DNA of 64,000 bases, taken from positions 1-64,000 of the forward strand of contig JAWPHD010008302.1 in assembly GCA_037043455.1 (NCBI GenBank), given 5' to 3'. This document shows, piece after piece, positions 49,483-59,751 of this stretch. The notes beneath the pieces were generated by a model. The model did no database searches, was not told the DNA's origin, and worked only from the letters and a program-made list of their open reading frames with translations. Both the position numbers and the translations under genes were made by a program. Origin of the DNA: Cyrtodaria siliqua (lineage: Eukaryota; Mollusca; Bivalvia; Adapedonta; Hiatellidae). How positions within the stretch are numbered: position 1 is the first letter of the stretch; every line of letters begins with the position of its first letter.

Positions 49483-50819
49483 CAAGTTGATGTGTTTAAA
49501 TGTTGTAGTGTTTAATTATCGGCGGTCAGCGAAGGTGTGAAAGGAAGGACATATAAGTTTCAGTTTAACTTTATTCAGCTCCTGTATACCCAGAGACTGA
49601 ATTGTAATCTAAACATAAAATATATACAAATTTGCTGTCCGTACGAATTGATAAAAAACATTCGAATTGATTGAATTCGGTGCATTTGTAATTATGCTTG
49701 AATATCAACCGTGCTTTCAACACTTGCCTAAATGCTTATCAGACAAGTTGCTTTCATACTGAACATTTAATTTGGTGCGCATGTATTTATGTCCTTAATA
49801 TTGTAATATTCAATCTGCTTTATTGCTTAATGCTTTCTGCTGTAAGGGCTTGCCATAATGGTATTTTGTGCTTACCGGCAGCCCAATTGTTAAACCCCAT
49901 GCTTGGGGCTTGTTTTTCAATCCATGCCACGCCCAATATTTGCCAAATCTATTAAAGTTTAAAAAATATTTTTATGTGTTATTACAGTGCTCTCCAATAA
50001 ACTGACTTGCTAAAACATGACCAACAAAACTACGACCTAGACTGCTTATGTTTGTATACTTTCCGATACTTCCATCCAGACCAACTCGTTCATTCAAAAA
50101 CCGAAGACCCGACTCTTCATATACTGCCCAAACACTGCCACAAAAGCCTCCCCACCAAAACTGTCCAATGAAAACCGTCCAAAGTTCATCACAAATGAAT
50201 TGGCATTAAACAGTCCAATAAGAACAGTCTAAATTTCATCAACAATGAATTTGCATAAATGATTTGCACACATTGTAAAACATTTTTTAAATTGTATTTT
50301 TTAACTGTCTTCAAGGCCAAATCATGCAATGCAAAATGTACACACCGAGACACATGCAACAATACATGTAAACATTTAAATATAGCTAACATACATGAAC
50401 TCTATACTGTGAGATTTTTTTTATTTTTATGTATCATACAACTGACTGTAACTCTTAAGACATCTGCTGTACTGTTCGCCTCCATTCCTTGTTGAGCTAT
50501 TGCCAATTTGTAAACTTTGTGTCACTGTTCTAGCATTCATATTTTTCACACTTGAGTTACAGTATAGCAAATACAAATTAAATTGTAAGATAAAATGGAA
50601 TTAATATGTTTTGTAGATACATCAGTTGTGATATTTACTGTCAATCTTAAAATGAAACAGTAATGTTAAGACCTGAGAAAAACGTGATTCTGTATATAAA
50701 ATTCGTTTTTACAGAATATGTTTGGTGTCTGGTTGTTAGCTCAATACAGAAATAAAGAATATGAAAGGACTTTTGGGTGAACTAGATTCCTTAGCAATTT
50801 CGCACAAAATATTATCCTT
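49483..50819. other. Intron, no gene seen
   Basis: AT-rich sequence. A ~47-bp imperfect direct duplication lies at about 50163-50250 (GTCCAAT...AATGAATT, twice). No coding or RNA gene is supported. Confidence 0.45.
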
Positions 50820-51110
50820 TAAATGTGTCTTGTCGTGCTCTTAATGGTTCATTATATTGTAGCTCTGGCTTCTGCCACTGCCAAGTCATTTAGTACTTGC
50901 TTTATGGCTTGTTAGTTTTTTGTTTTTATAATCATATATGCATCGTCATCTTTGTGTTATATTGCCTATTAATGTTGCCTAGTCTGTTAGACGTTATATC
51001 CTGGTGGGACTGTGTTAGTGCATATAGCCTGACGGGGAGTTATTTTTTACACTGTCCTATGTTATTGGGATGAAAATAGGGTAAGAGTGAGTTTGGTGCA
51101 AGTATGCCGA
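50820..51110 (+). mobile_element. Retroelement 3' region and tail, plus strand
   Basis: Contains 'GCTCTGGCTTCTGCCA' and 'AAGTCATT' (complement of 11105-11150) and 'ATATTGCCTATTAATG'. Two satellite-I-like phrases follow, 'GTTATATCCTGGTGGGAC' and 'GCATATAGCCTGACGGGGA', then 'TTACACTGTCC' and 'TAGGGTAAGAGTGAG'. It is the copy with the longest match to satellite I. Confidence 0.65.
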
Positions 51111-51270
51111 CCAATTGCTAAGCCCACGGTGAATTGAGATCCATGTCGAACACTTAGGTCAGGTTTTGATGCAGGATGCGATCATCGCGCTGTTTTTCCA
51201 ATTTACATGAATACAACTACAACATTCGTATTGTATTCAATTTCAGTTGTATGAAGATTGTGGTACTCAC

Positions 51271-51355
51271 CTAAAGTAATATCATCTATGGCAATTGCTT
51301 GATATTGTGCGACTCCGAAAAGGCCTCCACTTCCTCTGATGGCTTTAAACACAAT
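51271..51355 (-). CDS. MAM domain exon 3 (C-terminal part)
   Basis: This is an 85-nt exon. The acceptor is ATTTTTCAG above 51355 and the donor is TTTAG|GTGAGT below 51271. It starts at phase 0 and ends after one base. It encodes 'IVFKAIRGSGG', 'LFGVAQYQAIAIDDITL', which is the standard MAM ending (hydrophobic-F-x-x-x-R-G ... G-x-I-A-I-D-D-I). It follows exon 2 (ending '...TVNFQ') in frame, so together they read as a normal MAM strand. The conserved fourth Cys that normally follows DDI by a few residues would be in the next exon. The mucin exon lacks it, so either a small exon is missing from my model or this MAM domain has lost that Cys. Confidence 0.85.
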
Positions 51356-53272
51356 CTGAAAAATACTGGAACTTGAGGAAACTTTGTTTTCTAAAAAAAA
51401 ACGTTCAAGTGTCTTAAAGAGCTCGTTAAATTATTGTGGTTGGGGTTCACGCAACACATGAACCCAAAATCTACATATACAGAACATTTATCGTTCTTGC
51501 TTTTTTAGCAGAATGTTCAATTATTTTTAAAAGTTCAATTGGCAATCATGTTTTCAAGTTTGTTTCAATGTTCAAATAAAGGAGTTATTTGATCGAATTA
51601 TTTTTCTGTCTCGAAACATCGTTATGTTTAACAGAAATTAGTGGACGACAGATTCTCGATCTTTTGAACTGAATGTTCACTTTAACACATCAGTCAATAA
51701 CCATGTTGTCAACCCTTTTATGGTGTCGCGTTCATTGCTTATCCGTGTAATTGTTGTTTTGAATGCTTGCTTTTGTTTGACTGTTAATACTCCATGTCAT
51801 GTTTGACCTTTATGTCTGCAATATGTGCCAGTTTGGTAAATATCGGATGAAGGAAGAGGGTGCTAGCTTACTAACGAGCAAACAGTTAACGGACGAAGAA
51901 CGCATTGCCATCAAATAAGTCTTTATGGCCTTCGAACCTCGGCCAATAGAGCTAAACAGGTATTGCAATAATACTTTGAACAATTGTTTTGGAGAAAGAC
52001 AAATAGAAAGGTCTTCGGCCTTTGTCGACAAAATACAACAACAACAACAACAACAACAAAAATTCGCTCCAAGTAGAATTTTGCCAAACAAATGCATTAA
52101 CCTATAATTTTAATTCATTTACAAGGAGAAAGGGGATGTGTAATATATCCATCTGAGCATGTATCTCCATCACATCCGTTTAAATTAAAACAGTATATTG
52201 CCTATATTCCACAGCGCTCATTTATTTTAAAGGCATTGCATCATACGGTAATTTCACAAGTTGTTGAACGCTCATTTAGTATATCACAAAATACTCTAAA
52301 CTGAACGGCGCTATTTCCGCGGGGCCGAACAAAAAACGGTTTGAATTGTTATTCAAAAAGTGCACACGGCTATTAGATTTTTTTAATTGCGTACACTGGA
52401 AGTTAAATACTCCTTGATATCTTTTGTCTGGAAGGCATTTACTTGATTAAAAGAACGGAATATAGGAGTGAATCAACATGTACGACAACTTAACACGACT
52501 GTCTTGCCGAAACTATATCACGTTGTACACGTTGTTTGTAATGAACACGATCGAACATTTATAATTATTGTTTGTGGCGTTTTAGGATTCAGGACGTTAG
52601 TTTAGACTGGAAAGTTTTTGGCATGTTCAGGCAAAAGTACTTTAAAAAAGGATAAACAAGGGTAACAGACAGTGAAAGGGTTAATGAAAATATAACATAT
52701 TGAAAATCGCTTAAAAAACAAATTGGTTGAAAAATAAAAGAAATACAGCAAACAATTACTTAACTCTTAACCCGCTAAGATAGCCTTTGCGTCCATTGTA
52801 AACCCCGATCAGCCTTTGTGACATAAATGGAATGCTCTTAATTCAAAGAAAGAACAGTCCATTATATATATGTAGTGGGTTAAGGGTTAATTATGTTAGG
52901 GTATTTTATTACCACAGGTTTTAGGTCTTTATCTCAGTAAGAAGATTTTGTATAAATAGTTTCTATTCAAAATGTTGTTACTGTGTTGCATATTCTATAT
53001 TATTGCATCATAAACAATATTTTTAGTCTCAGTCTCTAAACATGGAAGTACACGATATATTATTCAACATAAGGGGCATCTGAAGTGTAGCCGCTCATGT
53101 ATAACAAACCCGTGTTGATTCCACATATGATGACAAACATAAATACACACTATATTAATTGAACATAAAAGGCACCAGCAAATTTAACTGATCTTGCATA
53201 GCTAACACATTTTCTTTCCGTGTGTGAAAATAACTAAAACTACACAGTAATTTTATTTAACATAAGATGCAC
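51356..53272. other. Intron of the MAM domain
   Basis: AT-rich, about 1.9 kb. It contains an (ACA)n microsatellite at 52034-52061 and a fragment at about 52765-52885 ('CCCCGATCAGCCT', 'TAACCCGCTAAGATAGCCT', 'GTGGGTTAAGGGTTAA') resembling a short repeat frequent in bivalve genomes. No other gene is seen. Confidence 0.6.
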
Positions 53273-53526
53273 CTGAAAGTTGACGGTTTCTCGTATAGCT
53301 AACATGTGTTGATTCCACGTGTGATGGCTGTCAGGGTCTGTAAGTGTTGGTACAAGCACGTGACCAGTTGTAGTGGACACATTCAGACCGACGGCTGTTC
53401 CGTCCATGAAAGACCAGAATGTGAGACAATATGATCCAGGACCTAGCTGAAGTGACGTCATGTTTTCTTCTTCCTTGTCGTGACCGCCTTGACCCCAGTA
53501 TGTTACGACATAAGTGTCTGAGCTAC
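53273..53526 (-). CDS. MAM domain exon 2 (central part)
   Basis: This is a 254-nt exon. The acceptor is TATATCTCAACAG above 53526 and the donor is CTTTCAG|GTGCAT below 53273. It begins with two bases (completing Gly with the G of exon 1) and ends at phase 0. It encodes 'SSDTYVVTYWGQGG', 'MTSLQLGPGSYCLTFWSFM', 'DGTAVGLNVSTTT' and 'HTWNQHMLAIRETVNFQ'. The order matches a MAM domain: C-L-x-F-x-[YF]-x-M-x-G, then G-x-L/N-x-V, then W-x-x-x, then the final x-x-F-Q strand. Two N-glycosylation sequons (NMT, NVS) are visible. The Met upstream of the acceptor is intronic. Confidence 0.88.
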
Positions 53527-53589
53527 CTGTTGAGATATAGAAATGTGAACGATGATCATTAACATACAAGTATAACATTTTCAAACCAA

Positions 53590-55170
53590 AAAATGTATGA
53601 GTGCTTATCAGCCTTAAACTGTTTCCACTTGTTTTAATTAATACAAAATTACCGATTGCAAAGCAATAGATACTATTTGTATTGAATTAGTTAAGCACGT
53701 GCAAGTGAATGTGTTAGGCGGAGGACTATTGGACAATGAGGAACACAACAACAAGCAGCAGACTCAGTTTCATTCAATATAGAACAGAACAGAACAGAAC
53801 ATACTTTTATTGACTTGTACGTTAAGTACATCATCATAATATATATACAACAATTACAAAATACATAATTAAATCACGTGTAACATACAAAGAATATGAT
53901 TTATATCAGCTCTAAAGAGGATGATCTATAAAGTGTTCACACATGCGTTATAGATATTCTATGTGACATCGCACATTTGAGATATAAAGCCAATTTTAAA
54001 AGAATCATTTTGTTTTCAGTTTGCAATAATTCGATGAATTTAAACATACTTGGTCTATTACAATAATATTGAGCTATGTATTTCCTCCTTATATCGGAGT
54101 AACATGGGCATTTTAGAATGAAATGAAACTCATCTTCAATATCTTGAGTATTACAATATTGACAAAAACGTTCATTTCTTTCAATCCTATTGATACCATA
54201 CCGACCTGCTTGAATTCTTAGAGAATGTGACGATAACCTTATTCTACTTACTAAACTTCTTAAATCGCATGGCAATACATCTAAGTATATTTCATAATGA
54301 AAATGATTTTTCACATTGTTATACAAATCTAAGACACCAGAATTTTGTTTATCTGCATACCACTTTTGCAAAAATATATCTAGGCAATTAATACTAGCCA
54401 CCTCGAACATGCTTAAGTAAAATACTACCCTAACGAACAAAAGATAGTGTAATATGCTCGGAAAGAGTAAGACCGTAAAAGAGAAATCAACGTGAATCTT
54501 CTTTTACTACCCGAAGCATGAACAACGGGGGCTTTTAGGCATACATTCAAACAGCTTAATTAATGCGAGTTCTTAAAAACGGATGATAAACAACAACGCT
54601 ATATACAACTACACGTTAAAGGGTTGTTCTAAAATGGATATGGAAGATGTCATCTTGAGAACTATAACGTCAGCCTTAAACAGTTTCTATCTTCTTATTT
54701 TATTTAATACAAAAGTAATCATTGCAAAGTCGTAGATATTATTTTTAATTAAGTCGTTAAGCACATGCAGGTGAATGTCTCCGGCGAAGGACCATTAGAC
54801 AATGAGGAACACAATAAAAAGTAGCAGGCTCATTCAGTATGTCTAGGGAGGCAATTAGTAGTGCAAGGTACTAGCCGCCTCGCACATCCTTAAGTAAAAA
54901 CACTACCCTAACACATTTGTGCATAAACAAAACATATGCTCGTAAAGACTAAGACAGTAAAAGAAAAATAAGCGTGAATCTTAGTGTTTACTATCCAAAG
55001 CATGAACAACGACGAATATGCAATTGTCTTCAAGGGAATGTAGGCATATATTTAAACAGCTTAATCAATGACAGTTCTGAACAATATTCAAAAGGTTGAA
55101 GAATGATAAAAAAATGGATGATAAAATACAACTACACGTTAAAGGTTGTTCTAAAACGGATATGGAAATT
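53590..55170. repeat. Tandem ~0.5-kb intronic duplication, one copy split by a LINE
   Basis: Copy 1 is 53590-53780 plus 54373-54648; copy 2 is about 54670-55170. Matching blocks include 'CAGCCTTAAAC(T/A)GTTTC', 'GGACAATGAGGAACACAA', 'ACTAGCC(A/G)CCTCG', 'AAGCATGAACAACG' and 'GTTCTAAAA(T/C)GGATATGG'. The LINE at 53781-54372 interrupts only copy 1, so the duplication, or at least its sequence, predates that insertion. Weaker third traces appear near 55448-55500 and 57610-57670. Confidence 0.75.
53781..54372 (-). pseudogene. 5'-truncated LINE 3' end
   Basis: A minus-strand frame of about 145 codons carries the C-terminal domain found after the RT in many LINEs: 'LPCDLRSLVSRIRLSSHSL', 'AGRYG', 'RNERFCQYCNTQDIEDEFHF' and 'LKCPCYSDIRRKY', a Cx2C...H...C zinc-binding-like arrangement. 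The 3' end is a short tandem repeat (GTTCT)n at 53781-53800, a tail type used by some LINE clades. The copy starts abruptly within the protein, as expected of 5' truncation. The open frame is intact over this piece, so it is fairly young. Confidence 0.78.
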
Positions 55171-55174
55171 TATA

Positions 55175-55447
55175 TATAAAAATCGAACAGGAAAAGCAGC
55201 ATTCAAGAACGAAAGTCAACCACAAACACACACAGAAACAAAGAACTAATTTAAAGATGAATAAAAAGCAAAATAAGACATCACAAACACAAAAGGGTTG
55301 ACAATAGGGCTAGCGCCTTGGAACGGTCAGTGGCAGAAAAGGCCGCTGGGGCTTTAAACCAGGCTCTAGGGTGCACCAAACCTCACACTTACCCTACGTT
55401 CAACCCAATAAAACGGGACAGCGTAAATAAAGAAATCCCCGCCATGA
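55175..55447 (-). mobile_element. Retroelement tail, minus strand
   Basis: Carries the complement of the family tail: 'CACAAACACAAAAGGGTTG', 'CTCTAGGGTGCACCAAACCT', 'CACACTTACCCTA', 'CCCAATAAAACGGGACA' and 'AAATAAAGAAATCCCCGCCA'. It interrupts the second intronic duplicate, whose sequence resumes at about 55448. Confidence 0.65.
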
Positions 55448-55997
55448 ACTATTCTCTGTCATCTCGAGAATTATGAAGTTATGGTTCTAATTTCCATACA
55501 TGATATATTGATAAATATCATTTAAAGCAAAGAAAATCAATGTAAATGAGTTGAGTTGAATTGAATTGTTTTTTACGGCGCACCAACACAACATGTTTAT
55601 ATGACGTCAATAGGAATGAACATGCCAAGTCCACTGTCCATTCATATCGAGATAAACAGATGAAGATTGTGCACCTTCTAACCGAGAAATCCCGTATACT
55701 TTCCGAACACGATGTTAGCTTATTCGTAAAATTCATACTTAAATGGAACATTCAATAGTTTGGAAATTAATTAAATCCCACTCTGATAGTTGCCATGCTC
55801 ATACAATTTTGCTAATGTTTGGGGTCATATACTTTAGAATATAAATTAATAGTAGATGCCCTTTCTGTACGCTTGTACGTAACGATAATGTATATCACAC
55901 GTTAACTGCGGGCGAGATGTTCCATGGCATAAAGCTGAACTTCCTCAAAGAATTTCACACTATACTAGTTGTGGACTTGAAGCTAGAAATGCGACTA

Positions 55998-56325
55998 CAA
56001 TTGAATGTTGTTTAACGGCTCATCAACACAGTATAGGTTATTTAGAGCCGCCCCAGAGAGGGAGAGGAAGGATACATAGGAATCCGGGAACCTGCCCTAC
56101 TCTTATTATCGAATAGATTCCTATGGTTCTTTAACGTTCTCGGATGATAGACCGATACACGGGACCGCCCGGTTTACGTCCCCATCCGACGGACGAGGCT
56201 AAGGAAAAGTGTCTTGCCCGACGGAACTCAGTGGCACCACGGAGGATTGAACCCGGGGCCTAGGGTTGAACCCGGGGCCTCCGGTTACAAATCCGCGGCG
56301 CTACCGACTGCGCCACGCCAGCCCT
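55998..56325 (-). mobile_element. tRNA-derived SINE (family B), copy 1
   Basis: On the minus strand it starts with a GGCTGGCGTGGCGCAGTCGG head (A box TGGCGCAGTCGG), then a B-box GGTTCAATCC, a GGGCAAGACACTT-type core and a tail 'ACATTCAATTG'. It is nearly identical to the copy at 59431-59751, except for a local duplication of the B-box segment (TTGAACCCGGGGCCT occurs twice at about 56248-56285) and a shortened core flank. It lies within the intron between MAM exons 1 and 2. Confidence 0.85.
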
Positions 56326-56719
56326 CCAAATCATCCCTGGTGAATGTTATTAGTGGCCGATGTTAGTCCCTGTTAAACAAAAACCGTGCAAAAGTGGATA
56401 TATTTACAAAGTGGCATTTAATTTTCTGACGTAATGTGACGTTATAAGTTATGTAATAAATAGAATCTATCATTCGTTCTCATTTATTATTGAATTTATT
56501 AAACTCGTTACCATTTTGCCAACTCCTTTAATAAATTCAATAATGAATGAGTACTCATGTAAAATCCGACGTTTTAGATGGTGACAAATCCTGAAAAATT
56601 CGTCAGATTATTAAAGATTTAATTACTGTTATAAAATATAGTATCGGTGGTTGGCTTTGTACATTTAAATCTAATTCTGTGTTGTCTGGTGGTTATTAAA
56701 TTTTTGTTTTATAAAATAC

Positions 56720-56887
56720 CGTTTCTCGATGAAATGCTGCTCACAGGATTTTCGTAGGATTTTGTATGATACCAGTGGCCACTCAGTGTATACCCACAAT
56801 TGTCAGCGGTGAAGTCACAACTTCCTTTGTTTTGTTGGAGATTCTGTCCCGCAGAAGACCGACATCCTGTCGATGCTGTGGTCATAA
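56720..56887 (-). CDS. MAM domain exon 1 (N-terminal part)
   Basis: This is a 168-nt exon. The acceptor is TTTTTTTCAATTCAG above 56887 and the donor is GAAACG|GTATTT below 56720 (a weaker but canonical GT). It starts with two bases and ends with one. It encodes a short Thr/Ser/Gln linker (TTASTGCRSSAGQNLQQNKG), then 'SCDFTADNCGYTLSG', 'HWYHTKSYENPVSSISSRN'. This is the MAM start: C-D-F-x-x-x-x-C-G-[WY], then W, then the S-x-x-N/G region that continues as 'G-SSDTY' in exon 2. The open frame above 56887 is intron read-through. The earlier exons, including a signal peptide, were not found up to the right edge. Confidence 0.82.
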
Positions 56888-56964
56888 CTGAATTGAAAAA
56901 AATAAGAGATGTTACTAGTTGACGAAGAGATATCAAGGACTCTTTTGTTACATGAACTTTAACA

Positions 56965-56982
56965 TTTTTTTTTTTTTTTTTT
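56965..56982. repeat. Poly-T run
   Basis: Eighteen consecutive T (poly-A on the minus strand), upstream of MAM exon 1 in its transcription direction. It has no recognisable adjoining element. Confidence 0.8.
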
Positions 56983-57284
56983 ATTAAAGTGACGAATAAC
57001 ATGCACACTTTGCTTATGAATCAAACAGTTTGGTCTGGGAAATTAAAAGAATCGGCTAAAATACACAAATAACCATTTGTATTTATTATTTCACAATATC
57101 ATACATACGTACATAATAACATACATAGTAATATTTGTAGTCGGAGTATCAAAGAACAATTAACACATACAATGTTAAACCTAGATTTGGTTATGGCATC
57201 AACGGGTTGAACATGTTATGTGAATATGTTTACCATACTGACCAGTGTTAAGAACGCTTGGAAATTTGCGATGGCGCGCCGTTG

Positions 57285-57495
57285 AATTGGTTCTAGTTTA
57301 TTTATTAACGTGCTTGACGGACAGAACTGTCCGTTTTACGCTTCCGTCCGACGGACGAAGCTTGAAAAAGTGTCTTGCCTAAGGGCACACCAAAGTAATC
57401 TTAGTGGCGTCAGTGAGGCGCGAACCTTTGATTATCGGACAAAGGGTCAAGCGTACAATGTATGGTGCGGTCCACTGGGCGACCGCAGACAACAA
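57285..57495 (-). mobile_element. tRNA-derived SINE (family C)
   Basis: Read on the minus strand: GCGGTCGCCCAGTGGACCGC head (A-box-like), an AGGTTCGCGCC B box, a core 'CCTTAGGCAAGACACTTTTT', then 'CCGTCGGACGGAAGCG' and an A/T tail. It differs from family B in the head and body but shares the core. No target duplication was identified. Confidence 0.7.
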
Positions 57496-59417
57496 ACAAA
57501 TACATATATTATAAAATGTGGCGGGATAGCTACTTTAATAGTTTTTAAAAGCTTTGAAAAGGGTGAAAGAAATGTCAAAATCGGATAATAAACAAAGAAG
57601 ATATGATCATTTGAAGGTTCTGTTGAAACGGATATGTAAGCCGCCATTTTGAGAGCTATGAAATCATAGTTCTAAATGCATACTAGATGATCGTAAAAAT
57701 TAACGGTGATGGTTTATTGATGACATATGCAAGTGATCTTGAGAAATATTTTGATCGACATTTAATACCTAAATTTCTTTTCGACAAGATCAGCAATATT
57801 ACATAGTAATACACAAACACGAAAATACCACTGCACTTTACTTAGTGTTGGCTAACACCACCAGTCCTAACAAGAGCATGTGTTGTGTATGTGGGATTTA
57901 GCCTCACTTTAGCCTCACTTTAGGCAGGTTGAAGGTCATATTATCCAAATACAAATTTCGAGTGTATGATTTCAAGAAAATTTCAATTAATCTGATGAGA
58001 GGCTTGCTACCGATTTAAGTTTTTTTTTTTAGATATACTCATATTTTTAATTCTCAAATGTTTGTACGGATTTTGCTCAAATTCAACTCGAAATAAGAAA
58101 ATACAGAGAACAAGTTTGACAAAAAGATAAATTATAGTACATGATAGAACTAAAAATATGACTTACAGTTATATAAAACTAACACAGTCAGAGTATGGGT
58201 AAAGTCCATTGTCGAATTCGTCTTGAAAATCTTCAATTTTACCATTTTAATAAAATGACACTTTTCAAAATTAAGTAATTTAAATATGTGTCAATCTAAT
58301 CAGTATGTATGTGTTAAGAGATGTAAGTTGACGATCTTATTAATATCATTACATATCAATTGTTGATATCGTTTACTAAGATTAAATTCGATAACATTTG
58401 ATGTTACAGTATGTACATTTAGTTTGAACTCGTCTGAAGTATGAATAATGCTATCTCACTTATATTGCAATCTGTTAGTTATATTTTATCTCTAGTCCAG
58501 CAACGTTTCTTTGTATGTTTCCTGTTTATCAAAACTCTAGCCATGTTTTTAGGTCATATAATAAAAACGTATATGTGCTTAAAATATAGGTTTATTCACA
58601 GATTCTTAAAATTCCCATGACTGAATATGCGTAAAACGAATTATAATTTGGTATCTCTTAATTCGACACTCCACTTTTGTGGTTTAGCTTGGCTGGTTAA
58701 AACCATTTATATTGTGTCTAAGGATTTTTTATTCTCAAAATATATACCTCGTGGTCAGTAGGTTTAGAAACGGTGTACATATGTTGTAAAATTTAGTTGT
58801 TGTCTGGCGGGATAGCTACTTTAAGTACAGGTCAAACACAAAGTCAGAGTTCAACATATCAAAACCGAGCTTTCCAACTAGACGGTTCTAATTTAAAGAT
58901 ATTGGCGCTGAATGATCAACTCTGGGATCTCAAGTCACTAACTTGAGACACGACTCTAGTAAAACTGGTCAAAAGTATTAAACTGCAATAAGTATGTTTC
59001 TTTATAATATACTGAACAAAAAGAAACCTCCTCATTTTAAGCTGTGATTTGCATAGGGTTGACTTTGTTAAACTTTGTACACCAATCTAGATATAATTTC
59101 ATCATTTTATACTTATCACTCAATGATTCTGATCAATATTAATAATCATCAAAAAACAGAGTTAGTGTGTTGCTGCTAAAACATGTTTTATTCAAATTGC
59201 GAAATCACTATATGTTTATTATAAAGGGAGGTAATCTGAAAATATTCATTCTTGAAAGCTGTATGGCCCAAAAGTTAGTGAACAGGTCAGCTTACTTTCT
59301 CCGTCTTTTTGGTGCTGGGGTTTATTTCAATAGAACAAAACTGTGTTAAATCAAAGTTTAAACCACAAGACCCGGAAATGCTGTTTAAACCAAAACAAGG
59401 GGAATAACTGTGCGTAC
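57496..59417. other. Intron or upstream region, no gene seen
   Basis: AT-rich sequence. A plus-strand frame at 59167-59349 is short and unremarkable. I see no exon with MAM or signal-peptide features and no RNA gene. Confidence 0.5.
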
Positions 59418-59430
59418 AAGTTTGATTCAA

Positions 59431-59751
59431 TTGAATTGAATGTTGTTTAACGGCTCATCAATACAGTATAGGTTATTTAGAGCCGCCCCAGAGAGAGGTG
59501 AAGGATACATAGGAATCCGGGAACCTGCCCTACTCTTATTATCGAATAGATTCCTATGGTTCTTTAACGTGCTCGGAGGATAGACCGATACACGGGACCG
59601 CCCGGTTTACGTCCCCATCCGACGGACGAGGCTAAGGTAAAGTGTCTTGCCCAAGAACACACCGACGGAACTCAGTGGCACCACGGAGGATTGAACCCAG
59701 GGCCTCCGGTTACAAATCCGCCGCGCTACCGACTGCGCCACGCCAGCCCCT
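59431..59751 (-). mobile_element. tRNA-derived SINE (family B), copy 2, with target duplication
   Basis: A complete copy on the minus strand: head GGGGCTGGCGTGGCGCAGTC, A box complement at 59729-59740, B box complement at 59688-59697, core complement AAAGTGTCTTGCCCAAG at 59639-59655, and tail ending TTCAATTCAA. It is bounded by a perfect 13-bp direct repeat AAGTTTGATTCAA (59418-59430 and 59752-59764), a target-site duplication showing LINE-mediated retroposition. The short minus-strand frame across it is not a gene. Confidence 0.92.

Larger units (their letters stand above)
8158..51270 (-). other. Inferred ~43-kb intron of the MAM-mucin-ZP gene
   Basis: The MAM exon ending at 51271 finishes with one base of a codon and the mucin exon starting at 8157 opens with two, so they can splice directly. 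No other exon with matching phase and domain content was found between them, though a small one (for example carrying the fourth MAM Cys) could be missed. About 31 kb of this interval is satellite DNA (12.1-43.1 kb). Confidence 0.5.

Noticed and set aside
57310..57588. 92-codon plus-strand frame
   Set aside because: Overlaps SINE family C in antisense; composition comes from the SINE.
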